Source: Arion vulgaris (Eukaryota > Mollusca > Gastropoda > Stylommatophora > Arionidae). Taken from it: a stretch of 64,000 bases of DNA. The notes below the pieces were generated by a model. That model saw only the letters and a list, made by a program, of their open reading frames with translations. It made no database searches and was not told the origin of the DNA. The translations under genes and the position numbers were made by a program. The stretch lies in contig CM036755.1 of assembly GCA_020796225.1 (NCBI GenBank), positions 58,857,152 through 58,921,151 on the forward strand. Direction: 5' to 3'. Within the stretch, counting starts at the first letter, position 1, and each line of letters starts with the position of its first letter. This document shows positions 1 through 9,957 of this stretch, one piece after another.

Positions 1-454
1 TGAAGATGATCCTCAAATGAACGGACATGTCCGATGTGCGATGAAGATGATCCTCCAATGAACAATTCACAGGAACAGATCTCATTTTCACCGATCCTTT
101 AATGTTAGCACATGTGACTCTGAAGACTGTTGTGACACATTCAGAGTCTGAATATTAAGTTCTGTGGTTTCGTTGAAAAAAAGTTCGTTTGATCACTTGG
201 ATAACTGCCTTGGGGACCTTTCCTTTACAGTCTGATAACCGCTGCTTTGATTTTCCGGAACATTTATTGGAAATGAATCAATATATAAGTCGATATTGTT
301 GCATTATTTGAAGGTTGTGTCTGAAATAATAGATAAGCTGCTTCAGTACAGGATACTAGAAGCGCAATCACTACATGCACGGGGTAAAGCTTGGTCAGAC
401 TACACAGTGTACATGTCAGGATGTAACGCAAACTGAAGACCTGCAATACTGTTC
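1..454. other. Non-coding, nothing recognised
   Basis: I see no gene or known repeat here. The first 60 bases contain an imperfect direct duplication (GAAGATGATCCTC at 3 and again near 43). The only open frame is short and looks like chance. Confidence 0.5.
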
Positions 455-628
455 ATAATAATACAAATAATTCCTCTGGTACCATCATACGTTACATAGG
501 GCCTGCAAGACAATTTATCCATACTACTCTATCTTAGGCATCTTGTTCAATCTTCTCCATGGAATTGAGATCGATATTTCTTGCCACTCTCATCACAGTT
601 CGTTTCAGGGTCTCCTTAAACCTACACA
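455..628 (-). pseudogene. LINE F3 reverse-transcriptase C-terminal fragment
   Basis: Read on the minus strand this is the last part of a non-LTR retrotransposon ORF: KETLKRTV, then ARNIDLNSMEKIEQDA, stop, DRVVW. It is the same family as the longer copy at 10049-10782 (KETLKRTLLREARNIGLSSM) and the fragment at 56265. The 3' end shows the same short A/T trinucleotide-like tail (AATAATACAAATAAT on the plus strand). It is a dead, 5'-truncated copy with an in-frame stop. Confidence 0.8.
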
Positions 629-645
629 CTTACATCAATTGAAAC

Positions 646-1135
646 CATAGATTACCAAACTTTACTCCCCACCGCCCACTTTGCACTACATAAACTTTGT
701 AACGCCCCTCCCACCGCCCACTTTGCACAACATAAACTTTGTAACGCCCCCACCGCCCACTTTGCACAACATAAACTTTGTAACGCCCCCACCGCCCACT
801 TTGCACAACATAAACTTTGTAACGCCCCCACCGCCCACTTTGCACAACATAAACTTTGTAACGCCCCCACCGCCCACTTTGCACAACATAAACTTTGTAA
901 CGCCCCCACCGCCCACTTTGCACAACATAAACTTTGTAACGCCCCCACCGCCCACTTTGCACAACATAAACTTTGTAACGCCCCCACCGCCCACTTTGCA
1001 CAACATAAACTTTGTAACGCCCCCACCGCCCACTTTGCACAACATAAACTTTGTAACGCCCCCTCTACATTATAACAGTTTGCCAACACCCTCCTCAAAC
1101 ATATATACATGCTTTATTTTCTTTGGGAACTCATG
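646..1135. mobile_element. Dispersed hAT-like repeat with internal tandem expansion
   Basis: The edges match the unexpanded copy at 33341. Both begin CATAGATT-CCAAACTTT, run into ACCGCCCACTTTGCA, and both carry ATTATAACAGTTTGCCAAC on the far side. Ends of the CA-(n)-TTCCCAAAC type are usual for hAT non-autonomous elements, but I find no 8-bp target duplication here, so the class is inferred. In this copy the central segment is amplified into a 39-bp array. Confidence 0.55.
671..1063. repeat. 39-bp tandem array, about 10 copies
   Basis: Units start with ACCGCCCACTTTGCAC at 671, 713, 752, 791, 830, 869, 908, 947, 986 and 1025. The first period is 42 bp and the rest exactly 39 bp. As 39 is a multiple of three, several frames on both strands stay open across the array; none is a gene. 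Units from the second on are nearly identical, which suggests recent amplification or homogenisation. Confidence 0.95.
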
Positions 1136-2135
1136 GGTTAGACTGAACATATGAAACAAATCATAAATAAGAAAGAAGAAAAGAAAGTGACGAGTGAAAA
1201 TAACATTCTACATCTCTTTGTAATGTAAATCAAAACAAATCGTCTATGTGTTTTTTTCATTCATAAAGAGAATTATGATAAATAAAGAACTAGCAAGGGC
1301 GTACTAATCTCCACGATCACAATAAATCAACGTCATTTATCATGGGCTTCAAATTATGCCCCTGACGAATTGCTACTTCCACTCACAAAGCTCTTGGATA
1401 ATTTTAACCCTCGGATCAATGCCTCGTTTTCTTGTTTCCTTTGTCTGACAGACTAGTTGCGTATACAAAATAAGACTGCAAAAATAAACATTAAAGCTGA
1501 AAAAAAAAAAAAAATTCAGCAGAAAAAATTAGTGTTTAGAATTTTAAATTTTGTAAGAAAAAAATCTTGCACCAGAAATTAACAAAATAAAACTTTTCTT
1601 CATTTCTAAATGTTGGGAAAAAAATTATTCAATGCTTGAATACCCTTTTTAACATTAAAACAACCTCCCGCCATTCTAGATTTCAATTAAATACTACCTG
1701 TCTCTTCTCCGTTATAATTGTATTCACTCACACATCAGTTCCCATAATTTAATAAAGCGTTCTGTACATCGTAACATAATATAGCTGTGTCAGTTATATC
1801 AAGAGCAGAAAGTTTTACACAAGATTGTTTCCCCTGAAGTTGTTCCAAGAAGGAAAAATATAGCAAGGGAGGGAACTAAGCAAGAATGAAACATGATATT
1901 TGACATTGCGAGGACTTATTGATGCGTATAAAGTGTGATACGGGAACTACCAGCATGTGTATAATTCATCAATTGCTGAAAAATGCTGATCAGTAACGTA
2001 TTTATTTTAAGGCAACAACGCAAATTATTAGAACTACTCAGAAATCGAACTAGTTTGTAAATGTTGTTTATTCGATGTATTGTTTTGATGTTTTTTCTAA
2101 CAACTATCAGTACTACCTGCAATACCACTTATTAG
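1136..2135. other. AT-rich, no gene seen
   Basis: AT-rich sequence with A-tracts (1501-1514 and others). I recognise no coding or repeat homology to the rest of the window. Confidence 0.5.
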
Positions 2136-2139
2136 GTAC

Positions 2140-2475
2140 GGTGTAGAACTGGACCATGGACAGAAAAAGAAAAACATTGATGTCCTGAAAGAACTAAATG
2201 TTAAAGAGAATTGGCTGATAAACAGCATACTAAACAGAAAAAACTACATACTTTGGTCACATCAAGCGTCACGATGACCTGGAAAGAACAATACTAGAAG
2301 GCAGGGTCCCAGGAAGCAGAGGCAGACCAAGAAGAAGATGGTTACAAGATATTAAAGAAACCATGAACATGACCATCGACGAAGTGGGTGAACTGGCAAG
2401 AAACAGAGTGAATTTCAGATGTGCTGCAAAGAGAACAACGTCCTATAAAGGATACGCACCTTGATGATGATGTAG
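2140..2475 (+). pseudogene. LINE F2 reverse-transcriptase C-terminal fragment
   Basis: Plus-strand reading gives WTMDRKRKTLMS with stops, then an open stretch YFGHIKRHDDLERTILEG, GSRGRPRRRWLQDIKETMNM, and ends TSYKGYAP-stop followed by a TGATGATGATG tail. This is the post-thumb tail of a non-LTR retrotransposon ORF2. The upstream part is frameshifted and truncated. The stretch from about 2240 to 2462 is almost undamaged, so the copy is not very old. Confidence 0.85.
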
Positions 2476-2479
2476 GACT

Positions 2480-2645
2480 GGATGTACACAAGCCTGTGGA
2501 ATTTAATAGCCGCATGGCTAGTGCAGTCGTCACGAAACTGTTCAAGTTAGGATGTTTTCTTTATGCCATCGACAGAAAAATCTTTTTGACCTTACTGGGG
2601 ATTGAACCCAGGTCTACGGCATTGGAGCCGTGCTTTAATATATTT
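2480..2645 (-). mobile_element. tRNA-derived SINE C fragment
   Basis: Contains GGGGATTGAACCCAGGTCT near 2599, the reverse complement of a tRNA B-box (GGTTCAATCC type). It also has GTCACGAAACTGTTCA, shared with copies at 7000, 43800, 46405 and 61005. On the minus strand the order is tRNA-like head then body, so the copy is antisense to the window. Confidence 0.65.
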
Positions 2646-2649
2646 GGTT

Positions 2650-2915
2650 TTCGTCCGTGTATTGCCAGGGATCACAGGGAGAGGAAAGAATAGTAACACT
2701 GCAACTTACAAGGTATGTCTGTCGTAAGAGGCGACTGAGGTAGGAGCCTAGGGAATCTAACCTAGAAAATAAGAAGAGTCACATAAATCTGATGTGCTGG
2801 CCTAATTGTAGGCGCATAACTGGAACAACGTACAATTGCTCTTAGGCTCAGATCACATACAAATCAGAAAGAGAGGTTTAATAAGTAATCGATATGGAAT
2901 GTTCGGAGAAGAAGA
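2650..2915 (+). mobile_element. SINE family A copy
   Basis: Sense-oriented copy. It has AAAGAATAGTAACACTG, then the core GTCGTAAGAGGCGACTGAGG, a CCTAGGGAA...CCTAG segment, GGCGCATAACTGGAACAACG, GGCTCAGATCACATACAAA and a purine tail GGAGAAGAAGAGGAA. The core carries a small local duplication (GGTATGTCTGTCGTAAG). About ten copies of the family occur in the window, which defines its ends. Confidence 0.85.
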
Positions 2916-3139
2916 GGAATATATTCGTCCAAACGCTCCACTCTTCTGTCTTCTAACAACACAATATAGGAAAATACAAAAATACAAGAAATCTATTGAA
3001 TTGCTTTACTTTATGTATCAAATATTGTGAATAATATTTCTGTTAATGTTTGTTGATGTAGATAATTTGTTTGTGATCAACTTACACAGCAAGTTATTAA
3101 TGACAACTCACACGTGTCCTGATTACTTATTTGTTTATC

Positions 3140-3402
3140 TTCTTCTTCTTTGAGCGATCCATATTGAGCATTTGTTAAACCACTCTGTGTCATTTGTATG
3201 TGATCTGAGCCTAATAACTATTGTACGTTGTGCCAGTTATGCGTCTACAAGTAGGCCAGAACATCACATTTCTACAATGTTTTCTAATTACTAGGGTAGC
3301 TTCCCTAGGCCCCTACCTTTGGCCCCGCCTCTAACAACATGCCTTGTAGGTAGCAGTGGTACTATTCTTTGCTTCCCTTGCTAGCCTCGGTAACACACGG
3401 CG
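3140..3402 (-). mobile_element. SINE family A copy (first of three in a row)
   Basis: Antisense copy running from the CTTCTTCTTC tail at 3140 through TGATCTGAGCCTAATAAC and GTGCCAGTTATGCG, the ACTAGGGTAGCTTCCCTAGG palindromic block, and a diverged core, to GCCTCGGTAACACACGG. It is followed by AATATTTATTTC, a string that recurs at the head of each of the next two copies. Confidence 0.85.
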
Positions 3403-3412
3403 GAATATTTAT

Positions 3413-3690
3413 TTCTTCTTTTTTGATTCTTCGAACGCTCCATATCGACCACCTCTTAAACCACATTGTGTGATTTATATGTGATCTGAGCCTAAGAGCG
3501 ATTTTACGTTGTGTCAGTTATGCGCCTGCATATTCGATTTCTGCGAAGCTTTTATTTTAACTAGGGTAGCTTCCCTAGGTCCCTACCTCAGTCGCCTCTT
3601 ACGCCATGCCTTGCAGGTCGCAGTGGTACTATTCTTTGATCTTCCTTTTGAGCCACGGTACCAGACGGGTAGCATATTTATTTCTTCCTT
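3413..3690 (-). mobile_element. SINE family A copy (second of three)
   Basis: Full-length antisense copy: TTCTTCGAACGCTCCATATC, TGTGATCTGAGCCTAAGAGC, TCAGTCGCCTCTTACG, GGTCGCAGTGGTACTATTC, and head ATTTATTTC immediately beyond. Orientation and spacing match the neighbours, so the three copies form a tandem-like cluster. Confidence 0.85.
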
Positions 3691-3691
3691 C

Positions 3692-4084
3692 TTCTTCTTC
3701 TTCTTCTTCTTCTGTAGCTCCATATCTACCAACTTCTTAAACAATTTTGGGGGAATTGTATGTGATCTGAACAGTGGCGACTCGTCATTAAGGGCCAGTT
3801 GGGCCCGGCCCACAAAAATAAGGTGTGATGTGTATTTATTATTTTGTACATTAAAATATATCCTAACCGAAACCATGATTTTTCCGAAAATATCTGTCTG
3901 GCCCCACCAACAAAAATGATCACGAGCCGCCACTGGATCTGAACCTAAGAGCGATTGTACATGGGACCAGTTATGCGCATGCATACCGTAGCCGCCTCTT
4001 ATGACATGCCTTGTAGGTCGCAATGTTACTATTCTTTACTCTCCTTCTCAAGCTCTGTCAGCACACGAGCAAAATATTTATTTC
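3692..4084 (-). mobile_element. SINE family A copy (third of three), split by a MITE
   Basis: The copy begins with a pure CTT run, then GCTCCATATCTACCAACTTC. It is interrupted at GATCTGAA and resumes GATCTGAACCTAAGAGCG, ending with GCCTCTTATGACATGCC and a degraded head before AATATTTATTTC. Removing 3772-3943 restores a continuous SINE, which proves insertion order: SINE first, MITE second. Confidence 0.88.
3772..3935. mobile_element. 164-bp hAT-type MITE with perfect 8-bp target duplication
   Basis: The element is flanked by GATCTGAA at 3764-3771 and again at 3936-3943. Its ends are inverted: CAGTGGCGACTCGTCAT at the left and, reading inward from the right, CAGTGGCGGCTCGTGAT, 15 of 17 identical. 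An 8-bp target duplication with CA-starting inverted ends is diagnostic of the hAT superfamily. It has no coding capacity, so it was moved by a transposase encoded elsewhere. Confidence 0.93.
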
Positions 4085-4832
4085 AGATCTCTCATCAACA
4101 ATGTTGTATTTACTTCCCTGTGTCTACATGTGAGACTTAACAAAGCAACTTTTCCAGCACACGTGATCTGCATACGTTAAGAAAGTTGTGTTGTTATAGT
4201 ATGTCAATAAACATCATGTCTAAGTTGCTAGAAATGTTGATCGAAGACATACAACATCAGTTTCACGTCATGTCGGCTACACGATCTTGAATGTCAGAAC
4301 ATTGAATAATTATAAGTAAATATTGAGTTGTACGATCGTAATTGATGTTTTTAATTTACAACGGATTAATTGATTGATTAATTGATAGGAAAATCGTCAT
4401 CTAACCTCGGTCAATAACAGTTTGGGTTTCGATCTTTTTTTTTTAATGAAATAAAATCTGTTAAGATTTCAAGAAGAATCTACAAAGAAAAAAAGGAATG
4501 AACCTTAGTCGTCATAATTGTCTGTTGCATTAACCAGAAACTATGACGTCATCCAGCAGGTACAATCGTAAACAATTTGTGTTAGAAAACAAAGATAGTT
4601 GATAGAAAAACACGTGATCACACAGGTAGATTATACAATGTTTACATGTTTCTGTTAGTTTATACATATTTCAATACGGGAAAGAAGGAATGAGGGAGTT
4701 CGAAATGAGAAATGAGATGGGATGAAATAAGATATGAAGGTAATCGAAAACGTAGGGTAAACTAGACAGAACGAAAGTCATTAAGATTAAAGTATAACTT
4801 TATATTTCTTTCTTTCTTTCGTCCTTTATATC
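4085..4832. other. No gene or recognised repeat
   Basis: AT-rich unique-looking sequence with a TTGATTGATTAATTGAT run near 4370. I see nothing coding. Confidence 0.5.
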
Positions 4833-5245
4833 ATCATCAAATAGCTTGTTCTGAGCAGAACTTTGTCCCTCCAACAGTCCTTCGGAATTTCTTTCTCTCA
4901 TAGGCCTGATGTCTCGCTGCCACCACAACAGTCTTCCGAAATTTCTTTCTCTCATAGGTCAGAAGTCCCGCCTCTACAGCCATCATGTTCAAACTAGCAG
5001 TTACATCCTGAATCCATCTTCTCCATGGTCTTCCATGTTTTCTCTTTGTCGGTATTCCTCCTTCCATGATGGTCTTCTCCAGCCCTTCATGTCTTTTTAT
5101 ATGTCCAAATATCTCAATTTTCTCTTTCTTATTTGTAGGATTAGCCAGTGTACTTTGATTATGAGTTCTTTCTGGATATATCTATTTCTTCTCTTTTCTG
5201 TCTAAGATAATTACCTTTCTATAAAAGCATATTTTATACACCTGT
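4833..5245 (-). pseudogene. LINE F1 C-terminal fragment with an internal duplication
   Basis: Minus strand: MEGGIPTKRKHGRPWRRW, IQDVTASLNMMAVEAGLL, TYERKKFRKTV, then a second YERKKFRRTV and GTKFCSEQAI-stop, followed by the TGATGATA tail. This is the family's 3' end. The duplication of the YERKKFRKTV segment (about 54 bp) is a two-copy version of the tandem growth seen elsewhere in F1 tails. Upstream the homology continues to about 5245 with frameshifts. Confidence 0.85.
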
Positions 5246-6140
5246 CTTTGTTCAATCGCCCATTTACTCAGTATTACCGCAGCCTCCCCATGGTTTTCTC
5301 CAGATCTGATCTGATCTGGTCTGACCTCCTCAGATTTGTAGTGTTTCGTACATCGCACGAAGATTAAAGCGTAAGAGAAGAGATGGAGATGTAAAAGGGG
5401 AAAGGTCGGACGAGTCTAAAAGCAACAAAAATAAGATTAATACAAGATGAAAGAGTGATGATAGAGTGATGAAAGAGTGATGATAGAGTGATGAAAGAGG
5501 AATGTCAAGGATTGTTTAGATATCATTAAAAGAGTAACATGAATACAAATGTGAGACGGAGTAAAAGTCATAGAAGAAGTAAGGAAAATTGCCAATGTTG
5601 CTAAACATTCTTGATTATCTACGTGTATCTGCACTTAATCGCTTGCAAGAGATGAAAGCAGCAAATGTAGACACAAGGTTTTTGAAGGAAATATGAGGAT
5701 GCTTCTGTTTTCTATAACCTTTCTTTGATGTTTGGTCATATATATATATACAGGGTGTTCAAGATAAAAGTAGACCGGTCAAGGGAACAAATCTGGCATA
5801 TAACTATGAAAATGAGAAGGTTCAATTATGACGTAGTATAGGTCAAGTGAGCGAGTCTGTTTTGTCATGTCTATCTTGTCTCCAATCCTGGTTTGCATTA
5901 TATCGCCAAGATAAGAATAAATGTCTAGAACGAGCCTTTATATGTGCTTCTTAAATAGTGTTTTTGATCGCCTCTGTTATCTCTGAGTCTTTTTGTGACG
6001 TTGTGTAATTGTGGTGCGGGAAAGGGCGATGAACAAATGTAACGAAGGACGAGCTGGTCAGAACCGGTTTAAATAGTAAATAGACAAAATGCATTACGTC
6101 TTTGACAACTTTTGATTTGTCAATGGGGATGATTTACCTT
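5246..6140. other. Mostly unrecognised; isolated mariner-like terminus
   Basis: At 5440-5500 GATAGAGTGATGAAAGAGT-type units repeat imperfectly. At about 5740, TATATA is followed by CAGGGTGTTCAAGATAAA, which looks like a Tc1/mariner terminal inverted repeat after a TA target. I find no matching inverted copy downstream, so it may be a broken element. No gene is seen. Confidence 0.4.
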
Positions 6141-6149
6141 CACCACCCT

Positions 6150-6411
6150 TGTTATGTATATATATAAAAACAGTTGAGATATTTTGGACATATAAAATGA
6201 CATGAAGGGCTGGAGAAGACCATCATGGAAGGAGGCATAACGACAAAGAGAAGAGGAAGACCACGGAGAAGATGGATTCAGGATGTAACTGATGGTTTGA
6301 ACATGACAGCTGCAGAGGCAGGACATCTGACCTATGAGAGAGAAATTCCGGAGGACTGTTAGAGTGGCAAAATTCTGCTCAAGACAAGCTATTTAATGAT
6401 GATGATGATAT
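6150..6411 (+). pseudogene. LINE F1 C-terminal fragment
   Basis: Plus-strand reading: LRYFGHIK, then EGLEKTIMEGGITTKRRGRP, RRRWIQDVTDGLNMTAAEAG, HLTYERE, frameshift, FRRTVRVAKFCSRQAI-stop and an ATGATGATGATGAT tail. Two small indels break the frame. The tail runs directly into TATATATAT and then a 420-bp GA tract, as if the simple-sequence LINE tail had seeded longer microsatellites. Confidence 0.87.
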
Positions 6412-6417
6412 ATATAT

Positions 6418-6471
6418 ATCCAGAGAGAGAGAGAGAGAGAGAGAAGAGAGAGAGAGAAGAGAGAGAGAGAA

Positions 6472-6518
<47 letters not shown>

Positions 6519-6745
6519 AAGAGAGAGAGAGGAAGAGAGAGAGAGAGAGAAAGAGAGAGAAAGAGAGAGAGAGGAAGAGAGAAAGAGAGAAAGAGATAGA
6601 GAAATAGAGAGAGAGAAAGAGAGAGAAAGAGGAAAAGAAAGAGAGAGGGAGAGAGAGAAAGAGAGAAAAAGAAAGAGAGAGAAGAGAAAGAAGAAGAAAG
6701 AGAGAGAAAAGAGAAAGAAGAGAGAGAGAAAAGAAAGAGAGAGAA

Positions 6746-6780
<35 letters not shown>

Positions 6781-6838
6781 AAGAGAGAAAGAGAGAGAGA
6801 GAGAGAAAAAGAGAGAGAAAGAGAGAGAGAGAGAGAGA
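6418..6838. repeat. GA/GAAA purine microsatellite
   Basis: About 420 bases of nearly pure purine (GAGAGA with interspersed AAA) on the plus strand. The open frames it creates (Ser/Leu/Phe-rich on minus, Glu/Arg-rich on plus) are artefacts of composition. It abuts a LINE F1 tail on the left. Confidence 0.95.
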
Positions 6839-6844
6839 AGTAAT

Positions 6845-6985
6845 AGGTAAAGGAAGATTTTTCCTACCTGGCGAATACGGCGTTGGGCCCGTATGTTTTG
6901 GTTGCCGTCGGCACACGATGGATGGTGTGATGAAACATCACATCGGTCGCCTTTACTGTCGTTTTTGCCTGAAGTACCGTTGTGT
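6845..6985 (-). mobile_element. SINE K-related fragment
   Basis: CGTCGGCACACGATGGATGG followed by CATCACATCGGTCGCCTTTAC matches the segment at 35208 (TTGGCACACGATGTATGATG, CATCACTACGCCGACAGC). The tRNA-like head is missing here. Orientation is assigned from the 35-kb copy. Confidence 0.5.
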
Positions 6986-6999
6986 AGGACGGTGTAGGA

Positions 7000-7195
7000 C
7001 AGGTGGGACGTGAGACAGAAAAATTTAATGGTCGCTGCATGGCTAGTACGGTCGCTGCGAAACTGTTCAGGCTAGAACTTTTCTTTTATGTCTACAACAG
7101 AAAAAAATCCGTGACCTTACCGTGGATTGAACTCGGGTCTCCCACATGGTAGCCGCGCTCTAATCTTTTCAACCAGACGCTCCTCACACAGGGTA
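7000..7195 (-). mobile_element. tRNA-derived SINE C copy
   Basis: Contains GTGGATTGAACTCGGGTCTC (inverse of a B-box), GCTGCGAAACTGTTCAGGC and GGACAGGTGGGACGTGAG, all shared with the SINE C copy at 43800 on the other strand. The head end (GCGCTCTAATCTTTTCAACC) is duplicated at 7199-7230, the boundary with the next array. Confidence 0.7.
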
Positions 7196-7240
7196 GCTGC
7201 GCTCTAATCTATTCAACCAAACGCTCCTCACACAGGAGCA

Positions 7241-7570
7241 TGGTACCTGCTTGCAAGATAGGTTGTAAGAAGCCATGAAGCACGGTACCTGCTTGCAAGG
7301 TAGGTTGTAAGAAGCTATGAAGCACGGTACCTGCTTGCAAGGTAGGTTGTAAGATGCCATGAAGCACGGTACCTGCTTGCAAGGTAGGTTGTAAGAAGCT
7401 ATGAGCACTGTACATGCTTGCAAGGTAGGTTGTAAGAAGCTATGAAGCACTGTACCTGCTTGCAAGGTAGGTTGAAAGAAGCTATGCCGTTTATTAATAT
7501 CTATGTTTATATCACACATTTCCTTGAATCGGTACTCGCTTGCAAGGTAGGTTGTAAGAAACCATGAAGC
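7241..7570. repeat. 42-bp tandem array, 7-8 copies
   Basis: GCTTGCAAGGTAGG recurs at 7249, 7291, 7333, 7375, 7416, 7458 and, after a gap, 7538. The unit segment GCAAGGTAGGTTGTAAGAAG resembles the SINE A core CAAGGCATGTCGTAAGAGGC, so the array may be an old amplified SINE head. Confidence 0.9.
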
Positions 7571-7650
7571 AGATTACTTAATTAGAAATGACAAGTTGAA
7601 GTGTTTCACAAGCAAACGCGTTTTGCTGCTTTTTGATTAACCCTTGTTTG

Positions 7651-8322
7651 TTTTACAATAGCGTCTCTTAATCTTCGCCGCACGAAGGTCCCAGTTTAAC
7701 TGACTGTTATTGTCGCAGACCCCACTACATTTATATGAGAATGTACAACAATAAATGATCTGTTTTACAATAGCGTCTCTTAATCTTCGCCGCACGAAAG
7801 GTCCCAGTTTAACTGACTGTTATTGTCGCAGACCCCACTACATTTATATGAGAATGTACACCAATAAATGATCTGTTTTACAATAGCGTCTCTTAATCTT
7901 CGCCGCACGAAAGGTCCCAGTTTAACTGACTGTTATTGTCGCAGACCCCACTACATTTATATGAGAATGTACAACAATAAATGATCTGTTTACAATAGCG
8001 TCTCTTAATCTTCGCCGCACGAAGGTCCCAGTTTAACTGACTGTTATTGTCGCAGACCCCACTACATTTATATGAGAATGTACAACAATAAATGATCTGT
8101 TTACAATAGCGTCTCTTAATCTTCGCCGCACGAAGGTCCCAGTTTAACTGACTGTTATTGTCGCAGACCCCACTACATTTATATGAGAATGTACAACAAT
8201 AAATGATCTGTTTACAATAGCGTCTCTTAATCTTCGCTGCACGAAGGTCCCAGTTTAACTGACTGTTATTGTCGCAGACCGTACTACATTTATATGAGAA
8301 TGTACAACAATAAATGATTTCT
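7651..8322. repeat. 112-bp tandem array, 6 copies
   Basis: Units start TTTTACAATAGCGTCTC at 7651, 7763 and 7876, and one base shorter at 7989, 8100 and 8211. Each contains GTCCCAGTTTAACTGACTG and ACTACATTTATATGAGAATG. Identity between units is very high. The last unit is cut at ATAAATGAT by the tail of a SINE B copy. The minus-strand open frame through it is not a gene. Confidence 0.95.
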
Positions 8323-8585
8323 TCTTCTTTGCATTCGTTCTTTACGACCAATTTTAATCACTCTTTGTGATATGTTTGATCTTTGCCAAGAACGTGTATA
8401 CGTTGCACATTGGTTTGGTAGGCCCCTAAACGCATAGACTTCAACACGTTTAGGACATGTGCATACGATTTCCGTCAAACCTCCTAAGTCGCCTCTTACG
8501 ATCTGCGTGGCAGGTAACAGTGGTTCTATTCTTCACACCCCGAATGTGGGCCCCTGTAACTACTCGGGCGTTATGTTGTTCAAAA
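8322..8585 (-). mobile_element. SINE family B copy
   Basis: Antisense copy: TTCTTCTTCTTTGCATTCG tail, ACGTGTATACGTTGCACATT, GGTAGGCCCCTAAACGCATA, AGTCGCCTCTTACGATCTGC core, head GGGCCCCTGTAACTACTCGG. It is directly attached to the last 112-bp unit. It shares the core and GAA tail with SINE A but not the middle. Confidence 0.87.
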
Positions 8586-8685
8586 AGTGAATGCGGGTCG
8601 ATGACGACTAAAATTCACTTTCATTATTTATTGGACATATATCATTCTCAATCGGATGAACTATACTAAAACGCAAATGCAGAAT

Positions 8686-9938
8686 GTCTTGTGAAACATT
8701 GTCAGTGTTACATCTCGTCTTATGAAACATTGTCAGTGTTACATCTTGTCTTGTGAAACATTGTCAGTGTTACATCTCGTCTTGTGAAACATTGTCAGTG
8801 TTACATCTTGTCTTATGAAACATTGTCAGTGTTACATCTTGTCTTGTGAAACATTGTCAGTGTTACATCTCGTCTTATGAAACATTGTCAGTGTTACATC
8901 TCGTCTTGTGAAACATTGTCAGTGTTACATCTTGTCTTATGAAACATTGTCAGTGTTACATCTTGTCTTATGAAACATTGTCAGTGTTACATCTTGTCTT
9001 ATGAAACATTGTCAGTGTTACATCTTGTCTTATGAAACATTGTCAGTGTTACATCTCGTCTTATGAAACATTGTCAGTGTTACATCTTGTCTTATGAAAC
9101 ATTGTCAGTGTTACATCTCGTCTTATGAAACATTGTCAGTGTTACATCTTGTCTTATGAAACATTGTCAGTGTTACATCTCTTCTTATGAAACTTTGTCA
9201 GTGTTACATCTCGTCTTATGAAACATTGTCAGTGTTACATCTTGTCTTATGAAACATTGTCAGTGTTACATCTTGTCTTATGAAACATTGTCAGTGTTAC
9301 ATCTTGTCTTATGAAACATTGTCAGTGTTACATCTTGTCTTATGAAACATTGTCAGTGTTACATCTCGTCTTGTGAAACATTGTCAGTGTTACATCTTGT
9401 CTTATGAAACATTGTCAGTGTTACATCTCGTCTTATGAAACATTGTCAGTGTTACATCTTGTCTTATGAAACATTGTCAGTGTTACATCTTGTCTTATGA
9501 AACATTGTCAGTGTTACATCTTGTCTTATGAAACATTGTCAGTGTTACATCTTGTCTTATGAAACATTGTCAGTGTTACATCTTGTCTTATGAAACATTG
9601 TCAGTGTTACATCTCGTCTTATGAAACATTGTCAGTGTTACATCTTGTCTTATGAAACATTGTCAGTGTTACATCTCGTCTTATGAAACATTGTCAGTGT
9701 TACATCTTGTCTTATGAAACATTGTCAGTGTTACATCTCGTCTTATGAAACATTGTCAGTGTTACATCTTGTCTTATGAAACATTGTCAGTGTTACATCT
9801 TGTCTTATGAAACATTGTCAGTGTTACATCTCGTCTTATGAAACATTGTCAGTGTTACATCTCGTCTTATGAAACATTGTCAGTGTTACATCTCGTCTTA
9901 TGAAACATTGTCAGTGTTACATCTTGTCTTATGAAACT
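8686..9938. repeat. 31-bp tandem array, about 40 copies
   Basis: Unit GTCTTATGAAACATTGTCAG plus TGTTACATCTT, repeated without gaps. Nearly all variation is at two sites: TCTTG versus TCTCG, and TTATG versus TTGTG. No unit-length change is obvious. The last unit diverges at GAAACTTAGATAATG. No transposable-element source was found for it. Confidence 0.97.
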
Positions 9939-9957
9939 TAGATAATGAATTCATCTA

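Noticed and set aside
5736..6150. Complete mariner-like MITE starting at CAGGGTGTTC
   Set aside because: No inverted partner terminus found downstream; kept only as an isolated possible terminus.
6389..6916. Ser/Leu/Phe-rich frame over the GA tract
   Set aside because: Low-complexity purine repeat; composition alone explains it.
8686..9938. CRISPR-like array
   Set aside because: Units are contiguous with no unique spacers, and the context is eukaryotic.
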